From: Pseudonocardia sp. EC080619-01
GTDB taxonomy: Bacteria; Actinomycetota; Actinomycetes; Mycobacteriales; Pseudonocardiaceae
Length of the DNA: 64,000 nucleotides
Assembly (NCBI RefSeq): GCF_001420995.1
Contig: NZ_CP012184.1
Span: 914,501-978,500 of the forward strand
Direction of reading: 5' to 3'
Of this stretch, positions 8,532 to 17,030 are shown piece after piece (position 1 is the stretch's first letter; every line of letters starts with the position of its first letter). The notes beneath the pieces are model-generated. The model had not been told where the DNA came from. It made no database searches and worked only from the letters and a program-made list of their open reading frames with translations. The position numbers and the translations under genes are program-made.

Positions 8532-9764
8532 ATGGCGGACACGCACACGGGGCGGTACCTGATGGTGCTGAGCGACGACCTGCTGGACGACGACACCGCC
8601 GCCCGGGCCGCGGTGCAGGAGCTGACCGGCCTGGCCGACGTCACCAGCAGCCGCGACGCGCGGTCCGGCGTCCGCCCGACGCTGTTCTCCCGGCTGGGGG
8701 TCGCGGTCGCCGAGCTCGACCCGGACCGGCTCCGGTCGGCCCGTGCCGACCGGCGGGTCCTGGGCGTCGAGCCCGAGCGGGTGCAGCGGGCGCTGACCGG
8801 GCCGGGCCTGTCCGCGGACTACCTGCGGGGCTTCGCCGACGCGGCCGCCCACCTCGCCGACCGGGCCGCGGCCGCCGTCGCGGACGCGGCACCGGCACCC
8901 GCGCGGTTCGCCGACACCGACCGGCTGACCTGGGGGCTGCAGGCCACCGGGGTCGACGTGTCCCCCGAGACCGGCGCCGGGATCACCGTCGCCGTCCTCG
9001 ACACCGGACTCGATCTCGGCCATCCCGACGTCGCCGGACGGCAGATCGAGTCCCGCTCGTTCGTCGACGGGCAGCAGGTGCAGGACGCCCAGGGCCACGG
9101 CACGCACTGCGTCGGCACCTCGTGCGGACCGGCGGGCCCCGCCGAGGGCCGGCGCTACGGCGTCGCCCACGAGGCCCGGATCCTGGTCGGCAAGGTGCTC
9201 GGCGACGACGGCTCGGGCACCGACGCCGGCATCCTCGAGGGCATCGAGTGGGCGATCACCTCCGGGGCGCACGTCGTGTCGATGTCGCTCGGCGCGGACC
9301 TCGACGAGGTCTCGGCCGCCTACGAGAACGCGGGCCGTCGCGCCCTCGACGCGGGCGTGCTGATCGTCGCCGCGGCCGGGAACAACGCCGAGCGCTCCGC
9401 CGGCAACGCCGGGTTCGTCGGCGTCCCGGCGAACAGCCCGTCGATCATGGCCGTCGGCGCGGTCGACGCCGCGCTGGCGATCGCGGACTTCTCCGCGGCG
9501 TCGTCGTCGGTGGAGGGCGGCCAGGTCGACATCGCGGGACCGGGCGTCGACGTCTACTCGGCGTGGCCGATGCCCCGGCGGACGAACACGATCTCCGGCA
9601 CGTCGATGGCGACCCCGCACGTGTCCGGGATCGCCGCGCTCTGGTCGCAGCGCACCGGTGCCCGCGGCCGCGAGCTGTGGACGCAGCTGACCCAGGCCGC
9701 GCAGCGGCTGCCGCTGCCCTCCGGCGACGTCGGCGCCGGGCTCGTCCGGGCGCCGGGGGCCTGA
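8532..9764 (+). CDS. S8 family subtilisin-like serine protease
   Basis: A 410-aa protein with a complete subtilase triad: Asp in VAVLDTGLD (near residue 157), His in GHGTHCVGT (near 192), and Ser in the GTSMATPHVSG block (near 357), plus an oxyanion-type AAAGNNA segment. The ~125-residue N-terminal part resembles a propeptide region. No signal peptide or lipobox is visible, so the enzyme is probably cytoplasmic, unlike most secreted subtilisins. The ATG has GGAGG 5-8 bases upstream. A 76-aa protein starts 3 bp after the stop, giving a tight two-gene unit. Proteolytic function is established for the family; the target is unknown. Confidence 0.92.
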   Translation: MADTHTGRYLMVLSDDLLDDDTAARAAVQELTGLADVTSSRDARSGVRPTLFSRLGVAVAELDPDRLRSARADRRVLGVEPERVQRALTGPGLSADYLRGFADAAAHLADRAAAAVADAAPAPARFADTDRLTWGLQATGVDVSPETGAGITVAVLDTGLDLGHPDVAGRQIESRSFVDGQQVQDAQGHGTHCVGTSCGPAGPAEGRRYGVAHEARILVGKVLGDDGSGTDAGILEGIEWAITSGAHVVSMSLGADLDEVSAAYENAGRRALDAGVLIVAAAGNNAERSAGNAGFVGVPANSPSIMAVGAVDAALAIADFSAASSSVEGGQVDIAGPGVDVYSAWPMPRRTNTISGTSMATPHVSGIAALWSQRTGARGRELWTQLTQAAQRLPLPSGDVGAGLVRAPGA

Positions 9765-9767
9765 GCC

Positions 9768-9998
9768 GTGGCCGGCCGGGTGCTGGTGTCGGTCGCCGAC
9801 GGGCACGCGATCGACGACGTCGCCGCCGCCTGCTCGGCGGCCGGGCTGCAGGTGGAGAAGGTGCTGCGCGGGGTCGGCGTCGTCGTCGGGACCTGCGACG
9901 ACGAGCACCGGGACGGCCTGTCCGCGGTCACCGGTGTCGGTGCGGTGGAGCCGGACCGGGAGGTCCGGCTCGACCCGCCGGACTCCGGGGTGCAGTGA
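9768..9998 (+). CDS. Small protein, possible subtilisin propeptide/inhibitor-like partner
   Basis: A 76-aa protein starting at GTG, 3 bp after the protease stop. It has the alternation expected of a small ferredoxin-like fold: strand RVLVSVAD, helix IDDVAAACSAAGL, strand VEKVLRGVGVVVGTC, helix EHRDGLSAV, and strand VGAVEPDREVRL. This resembles I9-type subtilisin propeptides, and it parallels the N-terminal part of the adjacent protease (LGVAVAELDP...VLGVEPERV). The inference is a trans-acting inhibitor or folding chaperone of the protease; direct homology was not tested. It lacks a signal peptide, like its neighbour. Confidence 0.7.
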   Translation: MAGRVLVSVADGHAIDDVAAACSAAGLQVEKVLRGVGVVVGTCDDEHRDGLSAVTGVGAVEPDREVRLDPPDSGVQ

Positions 9999-10013
9999 GC
10001 CGGGGCCGGCTCA
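9996..10013. terminator. Palindrome spanning two convergent stop codons
   Basis: TGAGCCGG-GG-CCGGCTCA is a perfect palindrome that contains the stop codons of both convergent genes. Its place makes a bidirectional terminator likely, although no T-run follows. Confidence 0.4.
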
Positions 10014-10784
10014 GGACCGCGCGGACAGGCCGCCGTCGACGGGCAGGCAGACCCCGTTGACGTAGGCGGCGGCGTCGGAGGCGAGGAAGAGCGCCGCGTT
10101 CGCGACGTCCCACGGCGACCCCATCCGGCCGGTCGGGCTGAGCGCGTCCCGCTCGGCGCGGGCGCGCTCCGGGTCGGTGGTGTGCAGCTGGCGCCCCACG
10201 AGCGGGGTGTCGATGTAGCCGGGCAGGACCGCGTTGGCCCGGATGCCGTCCCGGGCGTGGGTGAGCGCCAGCGCGACGGTCAGCTGGTTCAGCGCGGCCT
10301 TGCCCGCCATGTAGGCCGGGTAGTCGTAGCCGAGGTGGCGCACGGCGGCCAGCGACGACACGTTGACGATCGCGCCGCGCCCGGCGGCCAGCATCCCCGG
10401 CAGGGTGTGCTTGCAGGTCAGGAACGCGCCGGTGACGTTCAGCGCGAGCGCCCGGTCCCAGGTCTCCCGGCTCAGCGCGGTGACGCCGCCGGTGACCGCG
10501 ACACCGACGTTGTTGTGCAGCACGTCCGGGGTGCCCAGCGCCGCGGCCGCCGCCGCGACGGCCCGCTCGACCGACGCCTCGTCGGTCACGTCCGCGGTGA
10601 GGGCGACCGCCCGGCCGCCCTCACCGGAGATCGCGCGGGCGGTGCGGGAGGCCGCGTCGCCGTCGAGGTCGACCGCGGCGACCGCGGCACCCGCCCGGGC
10701 GTAGGTGAGGGCGGCGGCGCCGCCGTTGTTCGTCCCGTCGCCGTCCGATCCGGCACCGAACACCAGCACCACCCGGCCGTCCAC
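10011..10784 (-). CDS. Short-chain dehydrogenase/reductase (SDR)
   Basis: A 257-aa classical SDR. The nucleotide-binding segment is FGAGSDGDGTNNGGAAAL, an extended glycine motif rather than the common TGxxxGIG, as in one known SDR clade. The other landmarks are standard: LHNNVG, NVSSLA (catalytic Ser), YPAYMAGK (YxxxK) and the C-terminal VDGG. Two GTG starts are possible, at 10784 (11 bases after GGAGG) and 10793 (2 bases after it); the former is preferred. It probably oxidises an alcohol or reduces a ketone with NAD(P). Its promoter region is shared with the divergent PucR-type regulator, which may control it. Confidence 0.9.
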   Translation of the reverse strand: MDGRVVLVFGAGSDGDGTNNGGAAALTYARAGAAVAAVDLDGDAASRTARAISGEGGRAVALTADVTDEASVERAVAAAAAALGTPDVLHNNVGVAVTGGVTALSRETWDRALALNVTGAFLTCKHTLPGMLAAGRGAIVNVSSLAAVRHLGYDYPAYMAGKAALNQLTVALALTHARDGIRANAVLPGYIDTPLVGRQLHTTDPERARAERDALSPTGRMGSPWDVANAALFLASDAAAYVNGVCLPVDGGLSARS

Positions 10785-10932
10785 ACCGATCACGTCCTCC
10801 GCCTCCCCGCGCCGTCCGCCGCCGATCCGGTGCCATGGTGCGTCCGGTGACCCGGTCGGCGGCACCGCGTGATGTCGTGTGTCCGGGCCGGGGATTCCAC
10901 GCACTGTCGGACGGGCCCGGGAGGAGGCCGCG

Positions 10933-12096
10933 GTGACGCCCGGTGCGGACCTGCAGACGCTCGTCGACGACCTCGCCGACGAGCTCGGCCGGTCGGTCGT
11001 GGTGAACGACCCGATGGTGCGGATGCTGTGCACCAGCAGGCACTTCGGTGACGAGGACGCCGTCCGGGTGCGCGCCGTCCTGCAGCGCGACGCCGGTCCC
11101 GAGGTCGGCGCGCACGTGCTCGGGCAGGGCGTCGCGCGGTGGGGCGGGCCCGGGTTCGTGCGGGGCGGCGAGGAGCTCGGCATGCACGACCGCTGGTGCG
11201 TGCCGCTCCGCGAGGACGGCGTGCTGCTCGGCCTGCTCATGGTGATCGACGCCGGCCGCACCCTGGCCGCGGCGGAGCGGACCCGGATCGACGAGGTCGC
11301 GCGGACGGCCGCGGCGCTGCTGCACCGTGACCGCACCGGTGCCGGCGACCGCGAGCGCGAACGGCTGCTGCTCCGCCTGGTCGGCCCCGATCCGCTCGAC
11401 CGGGCGGCCGCGGTGCGGGAGAGCGGGACGACCGGGCCGGGCGCGGCCGCCGTCGTCGAGGTCGGTGCCGCGCTCCCGGCGCCGGAGGTCGAGGTGGCGT
11501 TGCGCGCGACCGCCGGGTCGCCGGGCCGTCGTCCGGACCGGACCCTCGCCGCCGTGGACGACGGCCGCGCGGTCCTCGTCGCCTCCCGGCCCGACGTGGA
11601 CGCCCTCGCCGCCGACGCCGGGCGGATCGTGCGGTCGGTCGAGCACCTGCTCGGCCGCACCGGCGTCGCGGTCGCGGGGATCGGGCCCGTCGTGCCCCGC
11701 CCGGAGCTGCTGTGGCGGTCGGCGGGCCGGGCCGCGGCCGCCGCCCGCGGTGCCCGGCTGGTGCCCGGGCTGGGCCCGGTCGCGCGGTGGGACGGTCTCG
11801 GGCCGTACGCGCCGCTGCTGCAGGTCCCGCCCGCCGAGCTGGACACGGACCTGGTGCCCGCGCCGCTGGCGGCACTGCGCGCCGACCCCGGTGCCGCACG
11901 GCTGGTCGAGACCCTGCGCGCCTACCTCGACCACGGCGGCTCGATCCCGCGCACCGCGCAGGCACTGCACCTGCACCGGACCTCGCTGTACTACCGGCTC
12001 GACCAGATCCGGGCCGTCACCGGGCTGGACCTCGACGACGGCCGGGACCGGCTGCTGCTGCACCTCGGGTTGCTCGTCACCGACCTCACGGGCTGA
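10933..12096 (+). CDS. PucR/CdaR family transcriptional regulator
   Basis: A 387-aa regulator. The last ~60 residues carry the PucR-type C-terminal helix-turn-helix: LRAYLDHGGSIPRTAQ, then LHLHRTSLYYRLDQIRAVTG. The N-terminal ~150 residues look like a GAF-type sensing domain (VVVNDPMVRMLCTS... VPLREDGVLLGLLMVID). The chosen GTG follows a GGGAGGAGG ribosome site; a longer frame exists but lacks one. Members of the family usually act on neighbouring catabolic genes, and the divergent SDR gene is the obvious candidate. Confidence 0.88.
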   Translation: MTPGADLQTLVDDLADELGRSVVVNDPMVRMLCTSRHFGDEDAVRVRAVLQRDAGPEVGAHVLGQGVARWGGPGFVRGGEELGMHDRWCVPLREDGVLLGLLMVIDAGRTLAAAERTRIDEVARTAAALLHRDRTGAGDRERERLLLRLVGPDPLDRAAAVRESGTTGPGAAAVVEVGAALPAPEVEVALRATAGSPGRRPDRTLAAVDDGRAVLVASRPDVDALAADAGRIVRSVEHLLGRTGVAVAGIGPVVPRPELLWRSAGRAAAAARGARLVPGLGPVARWDGLGPYAPLLQVPPAELDTDLVPAPLAALRADPGAARLVETLRAYLDHGGSIPRTAQALHLHRTSLYYRLDQIRAVTGLDLDDGRDRLLLHLGLLVTDLTG

Positions 12097-12217
12097 GCGG
12101 GCCGGGGCGTCCTACAGAGCGTGGAGAGCCGCCGACGACGTTCCACGTCCCGTTCCTGGTGGCGGGCCGTGGCCCGGAGCAGAGTGTCGGTCACCTGTCG
12201 ACGACGCGGGAGCAGCC

Positions 12218-13066
12218 ATGCCGACCTTCACCACCTCCGATGGTGTCGAGCTCACCTACCGCGACAGCGGTCCCGCGTCCGGTACGGCGGCACCGCCGCT
12301 GGTCATGCTGCACGGCTGGGGCCAGACCCAGGCGATGTTCCGCCACCAGCTGACCGGGCTGGCGGGCGGCCGCCGGGTGCTGACGCTGGACCAGCGCGGG
12401 CACGGCGTCTCCGAGAAGCCGCACCACGGCTACCGCATCGCCCGGCTGGCCCGCGACGCCCAGGAGTTCCTCGACCACCTCGGGATCGGGCAGGCGGACG
12501 TGCTCGGCTGGTCGATGGGCGCCTCGGTGTGGTGGAGCGTCGTCGACCAGTACGGGACGGCCCGGATCCGCAGGCTCGTCGTGGTCGACCAGCCGGCGGC
12601 CGTCGCGGCGGTGCCGTGGATGTCGGCAGGCGACCAGCGCGACAGCGGCGCGATCTTCGACGTCGCCGCGCTCGTCTCCCTCTGCGCGTCGCTGGACGGG
12701 CCGGAGGGCCGCAAGGCTGCGACCGACTTCGTGCGCGGCATGTTCAGCGGTGACACCGACCCGGAGGTCTGGGCGTTCGTCGAGCAGGAGATCGCGTCGA
12801 CGCCGCCGCACGCCGGGGTGCCGCTGCTGTGGGACCACTGCGCGCAGGACTGGCGCGACGTGCTGCCCCGGATCGACGTGCCGACGCTGGTGATCGGTTG
12901 CGACGGCAGCCACGTCGACCCGGGTTCGCAGCGCTACATCGCCGACCGGGTCCCGGACGCGCGCCTGCACGTGTTCGGACGCGACGTCGCGAGCTCGCAC
13001 TTCCCGTTCCTGGAGAACCCGCCGGCCTTCGACGCCGTCGTCGCGGAGTTCCTCGACGGGTCCTGA
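12218..13066 (+). CDS. Alpha/beta-fold hydrolase, haloperoxidase/esterase type
   Basis: A 282-aa hydrolase. LHGWGQT forms the oxyanion region, LDQRGHGVSEKP is the typical strand-4 block, GWSMGAS carries the nucleophile Ser, and the acid and base appear in GCDGSHVDP and SSHFPFLENP. The arrangement matches non-heme chloroperoxidase-like esterases. The start is ATG with a weak GGGAGC site. It is separated from the PucR-type gene by 121 bp, so its own promoter is possible. Substrate unknown. Confidence 0.9.
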   Translation: MPTFTTSDGVELTYRDSGPASGTAAPPLVMLHGWGQTQAMFRHQLTGLAGGRRVLTLDQRGHGVSEKPHHGYRIARLARDAQEFLDHLGIGQADVLGWSMGASVWWSVVDQYGTARIRRLVVVDQPAAVAAVPWMSAGDQRDSGAIFDVAALVSLCASLDGPEGRKAATDFVRGMFSGDTDPEVWAFVEQEIASTPPHAGVPLLWDHCAQDWRDVLPRIDVPTLVIGCDGSHVDPGSQRYIADRVPDARLHVFGRDVASSHFPFLENPPAFDAVVAEFLDGS

Positions 13067-13426
13067 CCCGCGGCACCGCACGGCCGGTCGTGGGCCCGGC
13101 CGGACCGCGGCCGTCGCGGGTGTAGAATATGCGTTCGACGCCACGCCCCGCCCCGTCCTACGGTGGCGACGGTCGCCGGCCGCGGCCCGGGAGATCCCGG
13201 GCACCGGCCCCGGTGATCGTGCGGGTGTCCACCGAGTGAAACACGCGGCGGTCCGCGACCGAGGACCCCGCGTCCGGGAACTTCCGACCGGGCACCCGTG
13301 CCCGGCACGGCCGACCCGGCCACCGGCACGTCCGGTGCCCGCGGGGCCTCCCGGCACCCACCGACCCACCGCCCGGAGCCGCGGACCACCGCGCCCGGGC
13401 CCGCCCACGACGAAACGACACCGACC
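13067..13426. other. 360-bp intergenic region
   Basis: No gene was seen here. A TAGAAT at 13123-13128 stands out in otherwise very GC-rich sequence and would serve as a -10 element for the downstream small gene. The rest is GC-rich, with short self-complementary tracts such as CCCGGGAGATCCCGGG near 13183. Confidence 0.4.
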
Positions 13427-13642
13427 GTGCACGTGACCCTGGACCCACCCCCCGACACCTCCGTCCCCGGCGCCGTCGCCCGGCTCTCCGCCGAGTTCGC
13501 CGGCCGCGTCCCCGAACGGCTCGTCGACGCCGTCGTCCGCGGCTCCCGGCGCGACCTCGACTCCGCCCCGCACGCCGCGCTGCCCGAGCTGGTCGAGCGG
13601 CTCGCCCGCCAGCGTCTCCTCGACGGCGCCGGCGAGGCCTGA
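13427..13642 (+). CDS. Small three-helix bundle protein (DUF3562-like)
   Basis: A 71-aa protein matching the actinobacterial three-helix bundle dimerisation pattern: VARLSAEFAGRVPERLV, then DAVVRGSRRDL, then LPELVERLARQRL. The start is a GTG (VHVTLDPPPD); the upstream part of the frame is Pro/Thr-rich and is not counted. Function is unknown for the family; it is predicted to form a helical homodimer. It stands alone between a hydrolase and a VOC gene. Confidence 0.7.
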   Translation: MHVTLDPPPDTSVPGAVARLSAEFAGRVPERLVDAVVRGSRRDLDSAPHAALPELVERLARQRLLDGAGEA

Positions 13643-13712
13643 TCCCGCGACCGTGCATGCTGGGGGCCGTGTCCACGACCGGTCCCGCACCGCAGGAGGG
13701 GGAAGACGCGCG

Positions 13713-14186
13713 ATGGGCGACGACGTCCCGCACGACCAGCAGCTGACCGAGGCCCGGTGGACGCACCTCGCGTTGCCGACCGGGGACCTCGACGCGGCGA
13801 TCGACTTCTATACCACGATGACCCCGCTGACCGTCGTCGAGCGCTTCTCCGACGACGCCGGCGAGAGCGTCTGGCTGTCCAACGCGAAGCAGGTGGAGAC
13901 GCCGATGGTGCTCGTCCTGGTCTCGTTCGACCAGGACCGCGGCGAGGAGCTGGGGCTGCTCCGCCCGTTCGCGCACATCGGCATCGAGGTGCCGCACCGG
14001 GCCGACGTCGACGCGGCCGCCGACCGCGCCCGGGACGCCGGCTGCCTGCACTGGGAGCCGCGCCAGATGCCCGGCCCGGTCGGCTACATCTGCGCCCTCA
14101 CCGATCCCGACGGCAACGTCGTCGAGTTCTCCCACGACCAGAAGGTCTTCTCGTCGGTGCGGGAGCGCTGGGGCTCCGGCACCTGA
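13713..14186 (+). CDS. VOC (glyoxalase/bleomycin-resistance fold) protein
   Basis: A 157-aa single VOC-fold protein: WTHLALPTGDLDAAIDFY opens the first beta-alpha-beta unit, FAHIGIEVPHRADVDAAA the second, and LTDPDGNVVEF ends it with the usual metal-binding Glu position. The ATG is preceded by GGAGGGGGA. Members are metal-dependent lyases, isomerases, dioxygenases or binding proteins; the sequence does not tell which. It is followed by an 84-bp gap and a DUF899 gene on the same strand. Confidence 0.85.
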   Translation: MGDDVPHDQQLTEARWTHLALPTGDLDAAIDFYTTMTPLTVVERFSDDAGESVWLSNAKQVETPMVLVLVSFDQDRGEELGLLRPFAHIGIEVPHRADVDAAADRARDAGCLHWEPRQMPGPVGYICALTDPDGNVVEFSHDQKVFSSVRERWGSGT

Positions 14187-14270
14187 CGGGCCGCGCCGCG
14201 GCCACCGATGAGTACGGCGCGGCGAGGGAGTCACCACCTCCAGACAGGAACACGACCGTCCGGAGGCACC

Positions 14271-14963
14271 ATGTCCACCACCGCCACCGCCCTCCCGCCC
14301 GTCGTCGACGCCGCGACCTGGCAGTCCGAGCTGGCCGCGCTGCGGGTCCGGGAGAAGGCCGCCACCCGCGAGCTCGACGCCGTCGCCGCGCAGCGGCGGC
14401 GGCTGCCCATGGTCGAGATGCCCGACTACGTGCTCGACGGCGAGGACGGGCCCGTCCACCTCGCCGACCTCTTCGGCGAGCACCCGCAGCTGATCGTCTA
14501 CAGCCACATGTGGCACGCCGGTGCCGAATGGCAGTGCGGCGGCTGCACCGGGTTCACCTCGCAGTTCACCCGGCTCGCCGGGCTGGAGAAGTTCGACGCC
14601 CGGTTCGTGATCGTCACCCAGGGCCCGATCGACGAGGCACTGGCCTACAAGCACCGGGTCGGCAACACGATGACCTGGTACTCGACGGCGAACAGCACGT
14701 TCGGCAGTGACGTCGGTGCCCCGCCGGACGCCGGGTTCGCGGTCAACGTGTTCCTGCGTGACGGGGACACCGTGTACCGGACCTGGCACACCGACGGCCG
14801 CGGCACCGAGCAGCTGAGCTACCTGTTCGGGCTCGTCGACCTGCTGCCCTACGGCCGTCAGGAGGTGTGGCAGGACTCCCCGGAGGGCTGGCCGCAGGGT
14901 CCGACGTACAGCCGGTGGGCCGGCCCGGAGGAGATCGCCGCCGCCTACGGCGAGGGCCGCTGA
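14271..14963 (+). CDS. DUF899 family thioredoxin-fold protein
   Basis: A 230-aa protein with the DUF899 hallmarks: an N-terminal helix REKAATRELDAVAAQRRRLP, the DLFGEHPQLIVYSHMW strand, the EWQCGGCTGF cysteine pair (CxxC) in thioredoxin-like position, and a C-terminal LDLLPYGRQE...W block. The ATG follows GGAGG. The family's biochemical role is not settled; the CxxC suggests redox or thiol chemistry. Confidence 0.88.
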   Translation: MSTTATALPPVVDAATWQSELAALRVREKAATRELDAVAAQRRRLPMVEMPDYVLDGEDGPVHLADLFGEHPQLIVYSHMWHAGAEWQCGGCTGFTSQFTRLAGLEKFDARFVIVTQGPIDEALAYKHRVGNTMTWYSTANSTFGSDVGAPPDAGFAVNVFLRDGDTVYRTWHTDGRGTEQLSYLFGLVDLLPYGRQEVWQDSPEGWPQGPTYSRWAGPEEIAAAYGEGR

Positions 14964-14979
14964 CCGGCACCGGACCGGC

Positions 14980-16170
14980 TCAGGGGAGCGCCGGCCGGAT
15001 GCGGCCGGTGACCTCCCCGAAGCCGATCCGGGTGCCGTCCGGTCCGGGGGCGGTGGCGGTGATCGTGACCTCGTCGTCGTCGAGCAGGAAGGTCCGCTGC
15101 TCGCCGTTCACCGTGACCGGTTCGGCGCCGCCCCAGGTCAGCTCGATGAAGGCGCCCCGCTGGTCCTTCGCGGGCCCGGACACCGTGCCGGACGCCAGAA
15201 GGTCGCCGGTGCGGCTCGACGCGCCGTTCGTCGTCAGGTGCGCCAGCATCTGCGCCGGGGACCAGTACATCTCGCGGTAGGGCGGCCGGGTGACCTCGAC
15301 GCCGTTCCAGGTGACGGCCATGTCGACGTCGAGTCCCCAGGTCTCCGTGCCGCGCAGGTACGGCAGCGGCTCCGGGTCCTGCCCGGGCAGCGGGATGCGG
15401 GCGTGCTCCAGCGCCGCGAGCGGCACCACCCAGGCCCCGACCGACGTCGCGAAGCTCTTGCCCAGGTGCGGGCCCAGCGGGACGTACTCCCAGGCCTGGA
15501 TGTCGCGGGCCGACCAGTCGTTGACCAGGACGGCGCCGAACAGGTGGTCCGCGACGTCGTCGACGGCGATCCGGGAGCCCAGGCGGGACCCGGCACCGAC
15601 GACGAAGCCGAGCTCGGCCTCGATGTCGAGCCGGCGGCTGGGCCCGTGGTCCGGGACGGTGTCGCCGGGCGCCTTCCGCTGCCCGCACGGCCGCACGATC
15701 TCGGTGCCGGAGGCGACGACCGTCCCGGCCCGGCCGTGGTAGCCGACCGGAAGGTGCTTCCAGTTCGGCAGGAGCGGCTCGGCGTCCGGCCGGAACAGCC
15801 GCCCGAGGTTCGACGCGTGGTGCTCGGAGGCGTAGAAGTCGACGTAGTCCGCGACCTCGAACGGCAGGTGCATCCGCACGGAGCCGACGGGGTGGCGGGC
15901 GGCGTCGGGCACGTCGCCCGCGACGAGCGCGGTGAGCCGTTCGCGGACCTGGGCCCAGCGCGCCGGGCCCTGCGCCATGAACGGGTTCAGGGCCGGTGCG
16001 GCGAACACCGCGTCGTCGCCCGCGGTGCCCAGCAGGACACCCAGGTCGAGGACGGTGTCGCCGAGCCGCACCCCGGGCCGGGGCCGGTCGTCGTCTCCGG
16101 TGGAGAAGACGCCGTAGGGCAGGTTCCCGGGCCCGAACGGCGAGCCGGCCGGGATGTCGACGGCGCTCAC
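14980..16170 (-). CDS. fahA: Fumarylacetoacetase
   Basis: A 396-aa enzyme that hydrolyses fumarylacetoacetate to fumarate and acetoacetate, the last step of homogentisate catabolism. The N-terminal domain (FGPGNLPYGVF) and the catalytic FAH core are present: DFYASEHHA with metal and catalytic residues, PVGYHGRAGTVV, and the core DIEAELGFVVG and NDWSARDIQAWEYVPLGP blocks. Length matches the family. The GTG start overlaps the stop of the upstream gene by 4 bp and has GGAAGGAG upstream. It is the distal gene of the homogentisate operon. The call is firm. Confidence 0.96.
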   Translation of the reverse strand: MSAVDIPAGSPFGPGNLPYGVFSTGDDDRPRPGVRLGDTVLDLGVLLGTAGDDAVFAAPALNPFMAQGPARWAQVRERLTALVAGDVPDAARHPVGSVRMHLPFEVADYVDFYASEHHASNLGRLFRPDAEPLLPNWKHLPVGYHGRAGTVVASGTEIVRPCGQRKAPGDTVPDHGPSRRLDIEAELGFVVGAGSRLGSRIAVDDVADHLFGAVLVNDWSARDIQAWEYVPLGPHLGKSFATSVGAWVVPLAALEHARIPLPGQDPEPLPYLRGTETWGLDVDMAVTWNGVEVTRPPYREMYWSPAQMLAHLTTNGASSRTGDLLASGTVSGPAKDQRGAFIELTWGGAEPVTVNGEQRTFLLDDDEVTITATAPGPDGTRIGFGEVTGRIRPALP

Positions 16171-17030
16171 GGGAGCGCTCCTTCCGTCGGTGGGGCGGTG
16201 CAGACGCCCAGGTGGATCAGGTCGGTGAGCGGGTCGGTGATGCTGCAGGTGCCGAACGACCGGAACGCGGCGCGGGCGCGGTCCACCCGGTCGGCGTCGA
16301 GGTCGTTGACCCGGCCGGCGACGACGGCACCGTCCCGCTCGGCCAGCAGCGCGGCGGCGTCGACCTCGGTCCCTCCGCGGAGCAGCGCGTCGGTCGCCAG
16401 CAGCACGTTGAGGAACCCGTGCTGCTCGAAGCCGGTGGCCGGGTCGGTGTGCCGCACGGCGTGGTGCAGGCCGGCGGTGGCCTTGAACGGCCGTCCGGCG
16501 GCGACGGCGCCGGCGAGCCCCGCGGCGAGCTCGTCCTCGCCGGGGTGGAGGTCGGCGCGGACACCGCCGGTGCGGAACTTGGCGAGGACCCCGGCGGGGA
16601 GGCCGGTGAGGAACGCGTCGCGGCGGTCGTCGCGTGGGATCTCGACGTAGACGTCGGGGCCGCCGGTGGGCGGCGGCGCGACGGCGGCACCGTCCGGGGC
16701 CGTCCCGGCGGGCGCGGCGATCTCGACCGACACCAGCCGCACCGGCAGGGCGGCCGCCCGGTCGAGGACGCGTGGCAGTCCCTGCGGGCCGCCGGGGAGG
16801 GTCACCGACAGCGGCAGCGCGGCGCCGGCCGGCAGCAGTGCGGCGAGCGCGTCGAGCAGCCCGTCGTGGACGACCAGCGGCCCGGCGAGCGCGGCGTACC
16901 AGGTGCCGCGCCGGTCGAGGTACGCGGCGACGGCGCCGGGCAGCGTGGCGTTGCCGGGCGGGAACACCGCGGCGTCGTCGCAGAGCCCGGCGACCAGCGG
17001 CGGGACGGTGCCCGCCGCGGGGACGCTCAT
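16167..17030 (-). CDS. Unassigned protein of the homogentisate operon
   Basis: A 287-aa soluble protein coupled by 4-bp overlaps both to homogentisate dioxygenase upstream and to fumarylacetoacetase downstream. It has a conserved-looking segment GRPFKATAGLHHAVRH followed by HGFLNVLLATDALL near residues 190-230, and an earlier LAKFRTGGVRADLHPGEDEL. I do not recognise a catalysed reaction. The intervening pathway step, maleylacetoacetate isomerisation, has no recognisable glutathione-transferase-type enzyme in this window, so this protein is a candidate for that step or for an accessory one. That is inference from position only. No signal peptide or membrane segment. Confidence 0.75.
   Translation of the reverse strand: MSVPAAGTVPPLVAGLCDDAAVFPPGNATLPGAVAAYLDRRGTWYAALAGPLVVHDGLLDALAALLPAGAALPLSVTLPGGPQGLPRVLDRAAALPVRLVSVEIAAPAGTAPDGAAVAPPPTGGPDVYVEIPRDDRRDAFLTGLPAGVLAKFRTGGVRADLHPGEDELAAGLAGAVAAGRPFKATAGLHHAVRHTDPATGFEQHGFLNVLLATDALLRGGTEVDAAALLAERDGAVVAGRVNDLDADRVDRARAAFRSFGTCSITDPLTDLIHLGVCTAPPTEGALP

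Noticed and set aside
5096..8644. Very long antisense open frame opposite the WD40 gene
   Set aside because: High GC suppresses stop codons on the opposite strand; the translation is low-complexity Arg/Gly/Pro without any domain.
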